A stretch of 64,000 bases of DNA, taken from positions 434,001 to 498,000 of the forward strand of contig NZ_RCVT01000002.1 in assembly GCF_016107325.1 (NCBI RefSeq), written 5' to 3'. Positions 42,583 to 53,270 of the stretch are shown one piece after another. Position numbers and translations under genes: made by a program. This DNA comes from Sphingomonas sp. MA1305. GTDB lineage: Bacteria > Pseudomonadota > Alphaproteobacteria > Sphingomonadales > Sphingomonadaceae. How positions within the stretch are numbered: the stretch's first letter is position 1; every line of letters begins with the position of its first letter. Below the pieces are notes generated by a model. The model was not told where the DNA came from and ran no database searches. It saw only the letters and a program-made list of their open reading frames with translations.

Positions 42583-43197
42583 ATGAACAGTCCGATCACC
42601 GCCGCCCGGCGCTCGCGTACCCGCCCGGCGGGTGTTCCCAGTCCCGTGACGATGTTCTTCCAGGGCTTCCTGAAGCATCCGGTGATGGTCGGATCGATCA
42701 TCCCGTCGTCGGACCGGCTGATCCGCAAGATGCTGGGCCCGGTCGACTGGTCGGCATGCAAGCTGTTCGTCGAATACGGCCCCGGCGTCGGCACCTTCTG
42801 CCGCCCGATCCTGGAGCGGATGGCGCCCGACGCGATGCTGATCGCGATCGACACCAATGCCGACTTCATCCGCTATCTGGACCATACGATTACCGATTCC
42901 CGCTTCGTCGCGGTGCACGGTTCGGCGGCGGACGTGGAGCGGATCGTCCGGGACCACGGCCATGAGCAGGCGGACTATGTGCTGTCGGGCTTGCCCTTCT
43001 CGACCCTGCCGGCCGGCGTCGGCCCGGCGATTGCGGCGGCGACGCAGCGCGTGATCCGCACCGGCGGCGCCTTCCTGGTCTATCAGTTCTCGCCCAAGGT
43101 GAAGGACTTCCTGACCCCCCATTTCGCCAACATCGATCACGATATGGAATGGTGGAACGTGCCGCCGGCGCAATTGTATTGGGCGTGGAAGGGCTGA
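42583..43197 (+). CDS. Class I SAM methyltransferase, phospholipid N-methyltransferase-like
   Basis: A 204-residue methyltransferase. The N-terminal FFQGFLKHPVMVGSIIPSSDRLIRKM segment (about 24-49) and SAM motif FVEYGPGVGTFCRPIL resemble rhizobial PmtA and rRNA-adenine-methyltransferase-like lipid methyltransferases, which convert phosphatidylethanolamine stepwise to phosphatidylcholine. Motif IV is DYVLSGLPFSTLP. Substrate assignment is inferred. ATG 42583 follows AAGGAAG. It stands alone between divergent ABM and downstream marR. Confidence 0.82.
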   Translation: MNSPITAARRSRTRPAGVPSPVTMFFQGFLKHPVMVGSIIPSSDRLIRKMLGPVDWSACKLFVEYGPGVGTFCRPILERMAPDAMLIAIDTNADFIRYLDHTITDSRFVAVHGSAADVERIVRDHGHEQADYVLSGLPFSTLPAGVGPAIAAATQRVIRTGGAFLVYQFSPKVKDFLTPHFANIDHDMEWWNVPPAQLYWAWKG

Positions 43198-43264
43198 TCC
43201 GGTCCTTTTTTCCGTCAGTATTGCTGGATTTCATTCTGCCCTAGATCAGTGTTATCCGTCCGTT

Positions 43265-43750
43265 ATGGATGGACTTGTCGAACGGCCCGCCTTGTTCCTG
43301 CACGACGCCGCGATCCGGCGCGGCATGGAATTGATGATGATCGCGCACGCGCGCTTCGTACGTGCGGCGGATTGCAAGCTCGCCGAACGCGGGCTTGGTC
43401 GCGCCCACCATCGCATGCTCTATTTCGTCGGGCGGCGGCCGGAGATCAGCGTGCGCGACCTGCTGGCGCTGCTCGGCATCACCAAACAGTCGCTGAGCCG
43501 CGTGATGCGCGACCTGCTGGATCGCGGGCTGGTCGACTTGCGGCAGGACGAGCAGGACCGGCGCAGCCGGCTGCTGTGGCTGACCCCGGCGGGCGAGGCG
43601 CTGGAGGCGGAGCTCTACGCCGAACAGCGCGACCGGATGGCCGAGGCCTATGCCGCCGCCGGCCGCGAGGCGGTGACCGGCTATTGGACGGTGCTGGAAG
43701 CGCTGATCCCCGAGGCCGAGCGGGCGGAGGTCGCCGCGCTGGGGCAGTGA
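43265..43750 (+). CDS. MarR-family transcriptional regulator
   Basis: A 161-residue dimeric winged-helix regulator. HHRMLYFVGRRPEISVRDLLALLGITKQSLSRVMRDLLDRGLV (about 47-89) forms the recognition helices, and the wing LRQDEQDRRSRLLWLTPAG carries the conserved D-x-R-S/R pattern. The ligand and regulon are unknown. It sits between the methyltransferase and the convergent PLD gene and may regulate either neighbour. Confidence 0.92.
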   Translation: MDGLVERPALFLHDAAIRRGMELMMIAHARFVRAADCKLAERGLGRAHHRMLYFVGRRPEISVRDLLALLGITKQSLSRVMRDLLDRGLVDLRQDEQDRRSRLLWLTPAGEALEAELYAEQRDRMAEAYAAAGREAVTGYWTVLEALIPEAERAEVAALGQ

Positions 43751-43756
43751 GGCGGG

Positions 43757-44938
43757 TCAGTCCTCGTCGATGCCGAAATTGAGGCCGCGCGACAGCGACG
43801 GATCGACCACCGCGATCAACAGATAGGCGCCGAACTGGCGCAGCCGCTGGAACCAGCCGGTCGCAGCGCGATAACGGTCGGGGGTGATCGCCTCGGACCG
43901 CGCGACCTCGCCGTCGACATAGCCCCGGACATGGTCGGCAAAAGCCGCATCCTCGATCCGGAGCATCAGTTCGAGGTTGATGAACAGGCTGCGCATGTCG
44001 AAATTGGCGGAGCCGACATAGACCGCGTCGTCGATGACGTAGAGTTTGGTGTGCAATTTGGTCGGCTGATATTCGTAGATCGCGACCTGTTTGCGCAGCA
44101 GGCCGGCGTAGGTGAAGCGCGCCGCGGCGATCGTCGCCTGATTGTCCGACTTGGCGGCGGTGACGATCCGCACCGTCGCCTGGCGGCGCCCGGCGCGGTC
44201 GAGCCGGCGCAGCATCGTCGGCGACGGGGTGAAATAGGCGGCGATGATGTCGATGCGCCGGCCATGGCGCATGTCGTGGCGGACGGCGCGCGCCCAGGGC
44301 GACAGCCGCCGCGTCGGCCCGCCGATCAGCCAGCGGATCGGCCCGCTCGTCTCGCTCCAGCGCGCCAGCGCCCGGTTGAGGTGACGCAGCTTGCCGCGAT
44401 CCTGCTGCGTCCAGTCGTGCAGCGCGTCGAAATAGCCGGCCAGCCGCGCCGCCGCCGGTCCCTCGACCAGCAGGCCGAGATCGCGCCACGCCTGATCGGC
44501 GGGGGTGCCGAAATAATCGTCTTCGACGTTGAAGCCGCCGACGATGATCCGCGCGCTGCCTTCCGCATCGGCGAGCGCGAGCTTCTGGTGGTTGCGCAAC
44601 AGATAGCGACGGCCGAAGCGCGGCAGGAAGCGGCAGACCGAAATGCCGACGTCGCGTAGCGGCGCGAAGAAGGCGGGATCGTCGTGGCTGCCGAAGCCGT
44701 CGACGATCAACGCGACGCGTACGCCGCGCCGTGCGGCGGCGATCAGCGCGGCATTGACCCGCCGTCCGGTCGCATCGTCGGCATAGATGTAATAGAGGAT
44801 GCGCAGCGAGGATCGCGCGCCGTCGATCAGCGCGAGCAGCGCGTCGAGTCGCCGCGGCCCGGTGTCGAGCAGGGTCAGCCGGTTGCCGTCGACGGTGAAG
44901 ATTGGCTGGGTGTCGGGAGCGTCGGGCGGATCGGCCAT
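43757..44938 (-). CDS. Phospholipase D-family protein (cardiolipin synthase-like)
   Basis: A 393-residue PLD-superfamily enzyme with two HKD motifs: NHQKLALADAEGSARIIVGG (about 129-148) and LHTKLYVIDDAVYVGSANFD (about 312-331). Both have the His, Lys and Asp in place, and the Gly/Asn-containing downstream residues complete the active sites. No N-terminal membrane helices are seen, unlike ClsA, so it resembles the ClsB type, which joins phosphatidylglycerol to form cardiolipin. ATG 44938 was chosen; an upstream in-frame ATG at 44974 exists. It is divergent from the hypothetical gene, 38 bases apart. Confidence 0.88.
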   Translation of the reverse strand: MADPPDAPDTQPIFTVDGNRLTLLDTGPRRLDALLALIDGARSSLRILYYIYADDATGRRVNAALIAAARRGVRVALIVDGFGSHDDPAFFAPLRDVGISVCRFLPRFGRRYLLRNHQKLALADAEGSARIIVGGFNVEDDYFGTPADQAWRDLGLLVEGPAAARLAGYFDALHDWTQQDRGKLRHLNRALARWSETSGPIRWLIGGPTRRLSPWARAVRHDMRHGRRIDIIAAYFTPSPTMLRRLDRAGRRQATVRIVTAAKSDNQATIAAARFTYAGLLRKQVAIYEYQPTKLHTKLYVIDDAVYVGSANFDMRSLFINLELMLRIEDAAFADHVRGYVDGEVARSEAITPDRYRAATGWFQRLRQFGAYLLIAVVDPSLSRGLNFGIDED

Positions 44939-44976
44939 GGTGCGGGTCCCGGCAAGGCGAGGGTGGGAGATCAACG

Positions 44977-45462
44977 ATGCTGATCGCGATGATGGTGCAG
45001 GCCGGGGTAGCCGAGGCGGCGGCGTTCGACCATCCGTGGCTGACGATCTATCGGCGGCCAGCGTTGACCGGACGGAGCGACGACATCGCCTTCGTCACGG
45101 CCTACGACCCGAAAGATCCGCCGCCAGAGGGCTATGACCGGCTGCGTTTGATCAGAGAGAGGTTCATCGACGGTCGGATCGTGCGGACGATTTTCTATAC
45201 GGATTCGCGACGATGTCCTCAGGCCGCCAAGCTCATAGCGAGCGTCCGAACGCTGCCTCTCGCTCAGGCGATGCGACCGGGGGTGCCCTATCCGCCAGTA
45301 GTGGACGGAGTCGATTACCGGGTCTCCGTCACCACGGACTACTATGAAAGCCCGGGAATGATGCCAAGCATCGTGACCGTCGAGTCCAACATGGGAACGC
45401 CGCTTGAAGCCTGGGTCGACAAGAGTCTCGCCGCGCTGACGCCCTGTTTTCCAGCGGAATGA
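44977..45462 (+). CDS. Hypothetical protein
   Basis: A 161-residue protein I do not recognise. The first 17 residues ([17 protein letters not shown]) look like a short signal peptide, so export is plausible. The body is rich in Pro and charged residues, includes [20 protein letters not shown], and has two cysteines (in RRCPQAA and TPCFPAE) that could pair. Codon use is less GC-extreme than that of its neighbours. ATG 44977 follows GGGAGA. It lies between a divergent PLD gene and rpoZ, with no sign of an operon. Confidence 0.65.
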   Translation: MLIAMMVQAGVAEAAAFDHPWLTIYRRPALTGRSDDIAFVTAYDPKDPPPEGYDRLRLIRERFIDGRIVRTIFYTDSRRCPQAAKLIASVRTLPLAQAMRPGVPYPPVVDGVDYRVSVTTDYYESPGMMPSIVTVESNMGTPLEAWVDKSLAALTPCFPAE

Positions 45463-45541
45463 CACCGCGACTTTGACTTGGCGTGGCGAGGCTGCTAACG
45501 GGCACGCTTTCCATCATCGAAACTTGCGAAGGAAAGCGTCC

Positions 45542-45886
45542 ATGGCGCGCGTCACTGTCGAGGATTGCGTCGACAAGGTCCCCAACCGCTTCGATCTCGT
45601 GCTGTTCGCCGCGCAGCGCGCGCGACAGATTTCGGGCGGCGCCGAGCTGACGCTCGACCGCGATCGCGACAAGAATCCGGTGGTCGCGCTGCGCGAGATC
45701 GCCGAGGAGACGGTGCGTCCCGACCAGCTCGAGGAATCGGTGGTCGGCAGCCTGCAGCGCGTCCAGATCGACGACGAGGACGAGGCGGATGCGATCGGAT
45801 CGCTGTCGGCCTCGGCCGAGGCGCTGCGCCTGACCGCGGCGGCACCGCCCCGCAACCAGAATCTGGGCGCCGATTACGACGGCTGA
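45542..45886 (+). CDS. rpoZ: DNA-directed RNA polymerase omega subunit
   Basis: A 114-residue small RNAP subunit that chaperones beta-prime and forms part of the ppGpp site. [30 protein letters not shown] is the canonical N-terminus, followed by [13 protein letters not shown]. The tail after residue 70 is acidic/alanine-rich, as in other alphaproteobacteria. GAAGGAAAG precedes the ATG. spoT/rel, often next to rpoZ, is not here. A strong terminator follows 35 bases downstream, so it is monocistronic. Confidence 0.96.
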   Translation: MARVTVEDCVDKVPNRFDLVLFAAQRARQISGGAELTLDRDRDKNPVVALREIAEETVRPDQLEESVVGSLQRVQIDDEDEADAIGSLSASAEALRLTAAAPPRNQNLGADYDG

Positions 45887-45920
45887 TCCCGCCGCCTGCA
45901 TACGGGCCGGCTGATCGAAG

Positions 45921-45950
45921 GGGGGCTGCGGCATGCCGCGGCCCCCTTTT
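45921..45950 (+). terminator. Intrinsic terminator after rpoZ
   Basis: An 11-bp stem (GGGGGCTGCGG with CCGCGGCCCCC, one G-U pair) and a 4-base loop CATG are followed by TTTT. Confidence 0.9.
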
Positions 45951-46000
45951 CTTATTCGCCGTCCCTCGACAGATCGGGCCCGAGCGGACAAATTTCGATC

Positions 46001-46513
46001 ATGAGCCATGCGCCCCGACTCGACACGCCGCGTCTGGTCCTGGAAGGCCATCGCGGCGACGACCTCGATGCGCTGGCGGCGATGTGGCTCGACCCGGCGG
46101 TGTTCGGCGGCATCGGCGGCCGTCCGCGACCGCGCGAAGAGGTGTGGATCCGCCTGCTCCGGTCGGTCGGCACCTGGACGATGTTCGGCTATGGATCGTG
46201 GGTGGTGCGGAACCGCGCCGGCGACCGGGTGATCGGCGAGGTCGGGTTGCTGGAATCGCGTCGCGACCTCGTGCCGCCACTCGCCGTACCGGAAATGGGC
46301 TGGGTCATGGCCTCGGAGGTCCATGGTCGCGGATTGGCGCACGAGGCGCTCGACGCGGTGCTCGGTTGGTGTGATGCGGGACGCATCGCCCGGACGACGT
46401 GCATCATCGCACCCGACAATGCCGCCTCGCTGCGCCTCGCCGATAGGGTCGGCTATCGGCCGATACGCGACGCGGCCTATCACGATCGCACCGTCGTCGT
46501 GCTGGAACGGTGA
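46001..46513 (+). CDS. GNAT-family N-acetyltransferase (RimJ/RimL-like)
   Basis: A 170-residue GNAT protein. It opens RLDTPRLVLEGHRGDDLDAL, typical of the Acetyltransf_3/RimJ-like branch, has GWVMASEVHGRGLAHEAL as the acetyl-CoA pyrophosphate-binding motif A (Q/R-x-x-G-x-G/A), and PDNAASLRLADRVGYRP as motif B. The acceptor is unknown. It starts about 50 bases after the rpoZ terminator and is followed by a 98-base gap. Confidence 0.9.
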   Translation: MSHAPRLDTPRLVLEGHRGDDLDALAAMWLDPAVFGGIGGRPRPREEVWIRLLRSVGTWTMFGYGSWVVRNRAGDRVIGEVGLLESRRDLVPPLAVPEMGWVMASEVHGRGLAHEALDAVLGWCDAGRIARTTCIIAPDNAASLRLADRVGYRPIRDAAYHDRTVVVLER

Positions 46514-46611
46514 TCCGCCTGAGGGCGGGGGATCGACGCCGCGCCTTGCTCCGGCCCCGCCGGCTCGCGATCGAACGCGACTTGTCGGGCCGGTTGCTGT
46601 AGAAGCGGCGC

Positions 46612-47439
46612 ATGCTCGTCCTGCTCCTCTCCGCGCTGGCGATGACGGCGATCGTCGGCGTCCGGTATCTGATCGTCTCGGGCGCGTTCGCCGCCGCGAC
46701 GCGGGTGCGGCATCCGGGCCTGTACCATGGCCTCGATACGCAGATGCGCCGCGAGATCGGCTGGAGCCTCGCCTCCGCGGCGATCTACGGCATCCCGGCC
46801 GGGATCGTCGCCTGGGGCTGGCAGCATCATGGTTGGACGCGGATCTACAGCGACGTGCATGCCCGGCCCTTATGGTACGTGCCGGTGTCGGTGCTCGCCT
46901 ATCTGATCGCGCACGACAGCTGGTTCTATTGGACGCATCGCTGGATGCATCGGCCGGCGGTGTTCCGCATGGCACATGCGGTGCATCACGACAGCCGGCC
47001 GCCGACCGCCTGGGCGGCGATGGCCTTCCACCCGATCGAGGCGGTGACCGGCGCTGTGGCAATTCCGCTACTGGTCTTCGTGATTCCGATCCACGTCGGC
47101 GCTTTGGGTTTCGTGCTCGGCGTCATGACTGTAATGGGGGTGACCAACCACATGGGATGGGAAGTGTTTCCCAAGTTCATGTGGCGCGGGCCGCTCGGGG
47201 GCTGGCTCATCACGGCAAGTCATCACCAGCGTCACCACGAGTTGTACGGGTGTAACTATGGTCTCTACTTCCGCTTCTGGGATCGTCTGTGCGGTACCGA
47301 CCGCGGCGTCGGCGATTTCGATCGGGCCCATGCCAAGGCGGCGCGCCGCCGCGACGCGATCGCGTCGGATGCTGGCACGGATCGGCGGCGCCATGGCGGC
47401 GGCGAGCCTGATCGGCGCGGCGCCGGTCGCGCGGCTTGA
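46612..47439 (+). CDS. Sterol desaturase / fatty acid hydroxylase family membrane protein
   Basis: A 275-residue integral-membrane di-iron oxygenase. The eight-histidine signature is visible as HDSWFYWTHRWMH, HAVHHD and HHQRHHE, with about four hydrophobic helices. Substrates of bacterial members include fatty acids, sphingolipid bases and carotenoids. Sphingomonads make glycosphingolipids, so lipid hydroxylation is plausible but unproven. The last 35 or so residues are Arg/Asp-rich and overlap the signal peptide region of the next gene in another frame, so the conserved enzyme effectively ends near residue 235. Confidence 0.88.
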   Translation: MLVLLLSALAMTAIVGVRYLIVSGAFAAATRVRHPGLYHGLDTQMRREIGWSLASAAIYGIPAGIVAWGWQHHGWTRIYSDVHARPLWYVPVSVLAYLIAHDSWFYWTHRWMHRPAVFRMAHAVHHDSRPPTAWAAMAFHPIEAVTGAVAIPLLVFVIPIHVGALGFVLGVMTVMGVTNHMGWEVFPKFMWRGPLGGWLITASHHQRHHELYGCNYGLYFRFWDRLCGTDRGVGDFDRAHAKAARRRDAIASDAGTDRRRHGGGEPDRRGAGRAA

Positions 47440-47794
47440 TGTCGCGGTCGATCAGCTCCGCTCCGCCAAGGGGTTGATCCGCGTCTGCCTGACCGCGGAC
47501 CCCGACAATTTCCCCGCCTGCGTCGACGATGCCGATGCGGTGACCCGTTCGGTGTCCGCCGGCGTCCATGCCCTCACCTTCGAAGGCCTGCCGCGTGGCA
47601 GCTATGCGATCGCGGTGATCCATGACGAGAATGGCAACGCCAAGCTCGACACGATCGCCGGCATCCCGCGCGAAGGCTTCGGCTTCTCGCGCAATCCGCC
47701 GATCCGCTTCGGTGCGCCCCGCTTTGCCGCGGCGCGCTTCACCATCGCGAGTGATGCAGATCGGCAACAGATACGGATGCGCTACATCCTCTAG
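47369..47794 (+). CDS. DUF2141 family exported protein
   Basis: A 141-residue protein with an N-terminal signal peptide (MLARIGGAMAAASLIGAAPV) and a DUF2141 beta-sandwich domain: LIRVCLTADPDNFPAC, FEGLPRGSYAIAVIHDENGNAKLDT and GIPREGFGFSRNP are family blocks. Function is unknown, probably periplasmic. The start is uncertain: ATG 47369 overlaps the hydroxylase gene by 71 bases, while ATG 47330 would add an Arg-rich n-region. The overlap suggests the pair is co-translated. Confidence 0.82.
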   Translation: MLARIGGAMAAASLIGAAPVARLDVAVDQLRSAKGLIRVCLTADPDNFPACVDDADAVTRSVSAGVHALTFEGLPRGSYAIAVIHDENGNAKLDTIAGIPREGFGFSRNPPIRFGAPRFAAARFTIASDADRQQIRMRYIL

Positions 47795-47861
47795 TCAAAA
47801 GGACGGGATCGTTCCGGTGTGTCGCGGCGTTTCGCGGCCGTAACATACCGGAGTTTGGGTC

Positions 47862-48746
47862 TTGTCCCGTTTGCTGATCGCGCCCGCGGCGCTTCTCGCC
47901 CTGCTGTCCACACCCGCCTTCGCGCAGGATACCCAGCTGCCCCCCGCCGATACCGGGGCGGTGACGCAGCCGGCGGCGGACATCGACCTTGATCGCGACA
48001 CGGTCACCGCCGGTGTCGTCGCGGTCTATCTGCCCGATTACGAAGGCTCGAACCATTATCGCTGGACCGGCGCGCCGGCGGCGATCGGCTCGGTCAAGGG
48101 CTTCGCCTTCACGCTCGCCGGCAATCGGGTCAGCGTCGACCTGATCCCCAACCCGCCGGGGCCGAAGTGGGATATCCAGGCCGGCCCGATCGCGCTGGTC
48201 AATTTCAACCGCACCACGCTGTCGCAGATCGACGATCCGCGTATCCGCGCGCTCGGCAAGCTCGACACCGCGATCGAGCTCGGCGGCTATGTCGGCATCG
48301 GCAAGACCGGCGTGATCACCAGCCCGTACGACAAATTGTCGGTGTCGGTGAGCTATCGCCACGACGTCAGCGGCGTTCACGATGCCGGCATCTGGCAACC
48401 GACGGTGAATTATTTCACCCCGCTCAGCCTGAAGGCGGCGGTCGGCCTGTTCGCCTCCGCCGAGCGGGCGGAGCGCGGCTATGCCCAGACCTATTTTGGC
48501 ATCACGCCGGCACAGAGCGTGGCCAGCGGCTTCACCACCTCCAGTCCGCGCGGCGGATGGAAGAACTGGGGCGTCGGCGCGCTCGGCACCTATTCGCTGA
48601 CCGGCAATCTGCTGCACGGCGTCAAGCTGGTCGCCGGCGGCACCTATCGCCGGATGCTCAACGATTTCGGCAACAGTCCGGTGACCCGCATCGCCGGGTC
48701 GAAGAACCAGTGGCTGGGCGCGGTCGGCCTCGCCTACACCTTCTAA
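47862..48746 (+). CDS. MipA/OmpV family outer-membrane protein
   Basis: A 294-residue beta-barrel. Signal peptide (LIAPAALLALLSTPAFAQ) is followed by TVTAGVVAVYLPDYEGSNHY, the family's N-terminal hallmark, then alternating strands and a C-terminal GAVGLAYTF ending in Phe, the BAM recognition signature. MipA/OmpV proteins act as scaffolds or osmolarity/antibiotic-linked porin-like proteins; the role here is unknown. The only workable start is TTG 47862, with GGAG 8 bases upstream (47850..47853). Confidence 0.85.
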   Translation: MSRLLIAPAALLALLSTPAFAQDTQLPPADTGAVTQPAADIDLDRDTVTAGVVAVYLPDYEGSNHYRWTGAPAAIGSVKGFAFTLAGNRVSVDLIPNPPGPKWDIQAGPIALVNFNRTTLSQIDDPRIRALGKLDTAIELGGYVGIGKTGVITSPYDKLSVSVSYRHDVSGVHDAGIWQPTVNYFTPLSLKAAVGLFASAERAERGYAQTYFGITPAQSVASGFTTSSPRGGWKNWGVGALGTYSLTGNLLHGVKLVAGGTYRRMLNDFGNSPVTRIAGSKNQWLGAVGLAYTF

Positions 48747-49131
48747 GCCAAGGGCCGGCACGGCTTGCCGCCGGGTCGGCCGCACCGTCACGGTTCACCG
48801 CGGGACCGCTCGGCCGGTCGCGTTACGGGCGTCGCCGCACGCATCCTTTGCCCGGACCGATGCGTACTTGCGTCATGCAGAGCGAATACCGGGCCGACAC
48901 CGTCGGTCCGGCGGCATTCGTCCTGCATCCGGAGCCTGCGACGGCATTCCCCCCTCCGTCGGTCGCGCGCGCCGATGGGTTCTCCCGCCGACCATGGCGG
49001 GAGGACCCATGCCATGCAGGAGGGGGGCGGCGGCATGACGGACCAGCAGGCTTGACGTGTCGCCGCCGATCAGGAACGGCAGTGCACGACGGCGGCGCAT
49101 TGCCGTGTCATGCGTGAAGGGGAGAACCCGA
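48747..49131 (+). other. Non-coding gap with a strong 15-bp hairpin (48975..49010)
   Basis: I see no protein-like frame in these 385 bases. At 48975..48989 and 48996..49010 lie arms that pair over 15 positions (one G-U) around the 6-base loop GACCAT. No T-tract follows, so it is not a normal terminator. A six-codon frame with SD-like AGGAGG (ATG 49035, peptide MTDQQA) lies just after it. The hairpin could structure the 5' leader of the ferritin-like gene at 49132; this is inference. Confidence 0.5.
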
Positions 49132-50160
49132 GTGACGACCGACAGCATGGATCTGACCCAGGCGCTCGACGCCCGGGCCCAGCGGCGCGAGGAACGGCGC
49201 GCCTTCTTCAAGTCCGCGCTCGGCGCGGTGGCGGTCGGCGCGGCGGGTGCCGCGACGCTCGGCCTGGCCAACGAGGCGGCGGCGCAGACCACGACGCTGA
49301 CCGATGCCGACGTGCTCAACTTCGCGCTCAACCTCGAATATCTCGAGGCGCAATTCTACAGCTTCGCCGCTAACGGCGTCGGCCTCGACAACAGCCTGCT
49401 GACCGGAACCGGTACGCAGGGCGCGGTGACCGGCGGGCGGGCGGTGGACTTCGCCGGCACATCCGGCGGCCTCGCCGACCCGATCATCGGCCGCTACGCG
49501 CGCGAAATCGCCGCGGACGAGGCGGCGCACGTCGCCTTCCTGCGCTCGGCGCTCGGCTCGTCGGCGGTCGCCATGCCGACGATCGACCTGTCGGTCGGCC
49601 CCAACAGCGCCTTTTCCAAGGCGGCGGTGGCGGCAAAGATCATCGCGTCGGGCGCGACCTTCGATCCCTATGCCAGTGTCGAGAATTTCCTGCTCGGCGC
49701 GTTCATCTTCGAGGACGTCGGGGTCACCGCCTACAAGGGCTCGATCGCGCTGATCACCAACAAGACCTATATCGAGGCGGCGGCCGGCATCCACGCGGTC
49801 GAGGCCTATCATGCCGCGACGATCCGCCAGGAACTGTACCGCAAGGGCATCCAGACGCCGAACGCCAATCTGATCACCTGGGCGGGCGGCATCTCCGACG
49901 CGCGCGACAGCCTCGACGGCGGCACCGACATCGATCAGGGGATCGCCACCGCGACGACGACGATCACCAATGCCGACAGCACGACGACGACGCTCAACGT
50001 GTCGAACATCGTGCCCACCGACGCCAACGGCATCACCTATTCGCGCTCGGCGGCGCAGGTGCTCAACATCGTCTATCTCAACAGTGCGGCGGTCTCGTCG
50101 GGCGGGTTCTTCCCGAACGGCGTCAACGGCACGATCAAGACCAGCGCGGCTTCGGCCTGA
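49132..50160 (+). CDS. Exported ferritin-like (Ferritin_2 / desiccation-related type) protein 1
   Basis: A 342-residue protein. An N-terminal segment with Arg pairs (RREERRAFFKS) precedes a hydrophobic stretch and AAAQ cleavage site, suggesting Sec or Tat export. The four-helix domain carries carboxylate/His iron-ligand-like positions: LNLEYLEAQFYS, EIAADEAAHVAFLR, FEDVGVTAYKGS and HAVEAYHAATIRQEL. This matches the Ferritin_2 domain of PCC13-62-type desiccation proteins. A Thr-rich insertion lies near residues 275-290. GTG 49132 was chosen for GGGGAG at 49119..49124. It is the first of two tandem paralogues. Confidence 0.86.
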   Translation: MTTDSMDLTQALDARAQRREERRAFFKSALGAVAVGAAGAATLGLANEAAAQTTTLTDADVLNFALNLEYLEAQFYSFAANGVGLDNSLLTGTGTQGAVTGGRAVDFAGTSGGLADPIIGRYAREIAADEAAHVAFLRSALGSSAVAMPTIDLSVGPNSAFSKAAVAAKIIASGATFDPYASVENFLLGAFIFEDVGVTAYKGSIALITNKTYIEAAAGIHAVEAYHAATIRQELYRKGIQTPNANLITWAGGISDARDSLDGGTDIDQGIATATTTITNADSTTTTLNVSNIVPTDANGITYSRSAAQVLNIVYLNSAAVSSGGFFPNGVNGTIKTSAASA

Positions 50161-50185
50161 CGACCGGCATAGTGGAGTAATCGCA

Positions 50186-51163
50186 ATGACCGACTTCTCG
50201 ACCAACGCCGTGCTGGATGCGATCGAAGCCCGCCGCGCCGAACGCCGCACCTTCCTGCGCTATGCCGGCGGGGCCGCTGCGGCGACCGGCGGCCTGTCGC
50301 TGCTCGCCGCCTGCGGTGGCAGCAGCACCGGCAACACGCCGACGCCGACGCCGTCCGCGACCAGCGCCGCCTCCGACATCGACGTGCTCAATTTCGCGCT
50401 CAACCTCGAATATCTCGAGGCGCAATTCTACAGCTATGCCGCGTACGGCACCGGTCTTGCCGCGACGTCGACGACCGGCGTCGGCACCCTCGGCACCGTC
50501 ACCGGCGGCGCCAAGGTGACCTTCAGCGACGATCTGGTCACGCAATATGCACGTGAGATCGCAGCGGACGAGGCGGCGCACGTCAACTTCCTGCGCAGCG
50601 CGCTCAACGGCGCGCAGGTGGCGATGCCGTCGATCAACATCGGCGGCGATTCGACCGGCGCCTTCACTCTGGCGGCGCGCGCCGCCGGTCTCGCCGGGCC
50701 GAACGACACGTTCAATCCCTATGCCAACGACGTCAACTTCCTGCTCGCCGCCTTCCTGCTCGAGGACGTCGGCGTCACCGCCTACAAGGGCGCCTCGCCG
50801 CTGATCAACAGCAAGATCTATCTCGAGGCGGCGGCCGGCATCCTGGCGGCGGAGGCCTATCATGCCGGGCTGATCCGCTCGGTGCTGTACCGCAAGGGCG
50901 TCGACGCCACCGCGATCTTCTCCAGCACACAGGCGATCAGCGACGCGCGCGACAGCCTGGATGGCCTCACCGACATCGACCAGGGTATCGGCAATGCAAC
51001 CACGGCGAACATCACGCCGGCGGACAGTAATGCGATCGCCTTCAGCCGTTCGACCGGCCAGGTGCTCAACATCGTCTACCTCAACAAGGCGCAGGTCAGC
51101 TCGGGCGGCTTCTTCCCGAGCGGGATCAACGGCAACATCCGCACCTCGGCCAGCAACGGCTGA
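50186..51163 (+). CDS. Exported ferritin-like lipoprotein 2
   Basis: A 325-residue paralogue of the preceding gene with the same helix motifs (LNLEYLEAQFYS, EIAADEAAHVNFLR, LEDVGVTAYKGA, AAEAYHAGLIRSVLYRKG) but with a lipobox LSLLAAC (Cys about 45) after an Arg-containing n-region, and then a Thr-Pro linker. One is therefore soluble or processed and the other lipid-anchored. A 43-base stretch (50393..50435) is identical to 49321..49363. Start ATG 50186 follows GTGGAG. A terminator ends the unit. No metal-transport gene is adjacent. Confidence 0.86.
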   Translation: MTDFSTNAVLDAIEARRAERRTFLRYAGGAAAATGGLSLLAACGGSSTGNTPTPTPSATSAASDIDVLNFALNLEYLEAQFYSYAAYGTGLAATSTTGVGTLGTVTGGAKVTFSDDLVTQYAREIAADEAAHVNFLRSALNGAQVAMPSINIGGDSTGAFTLAARAAGLAGPNDTFNPYANDVNFLLAAFLLEDVGVTAYKGASPLINSKIYLEAAAGILAAEAYHAGLIRSVLYRKGVDATAIFSSTQAISDARDSLDGLTDIDQGIGNATTANITPADSNAIAFSRSTGQVLNIVYLNKAQVSSGGFFPSGINGNIRTSASNG

Positions 51164-51185
51164 TCCGCCACCGCTGCGACGATGC

Positions 51186-51216
51186 GAAGGGCCGCCCCCG
51201 TACCGGGCGGCCCTTT
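51186..51216 (+). terminator. Intrinsic terminator after the ferritin-like pair
   Basis: An 11-bp perfect stem (AAGGGCCGCCC and GGGCGGCCCTT) with a 7-base loop leads into TTTT. It separates the ferritin-like unit from the thiamine riboswitch. Confidence 0.92.
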
Positions 51217-51249
51217 TCATTTGGCGTGTGCCCGCGACGCGCGTACAAG

Positions 51250-53269
<2,020 letters not shown>

Positions 53270-53270
<1 letters not shown>

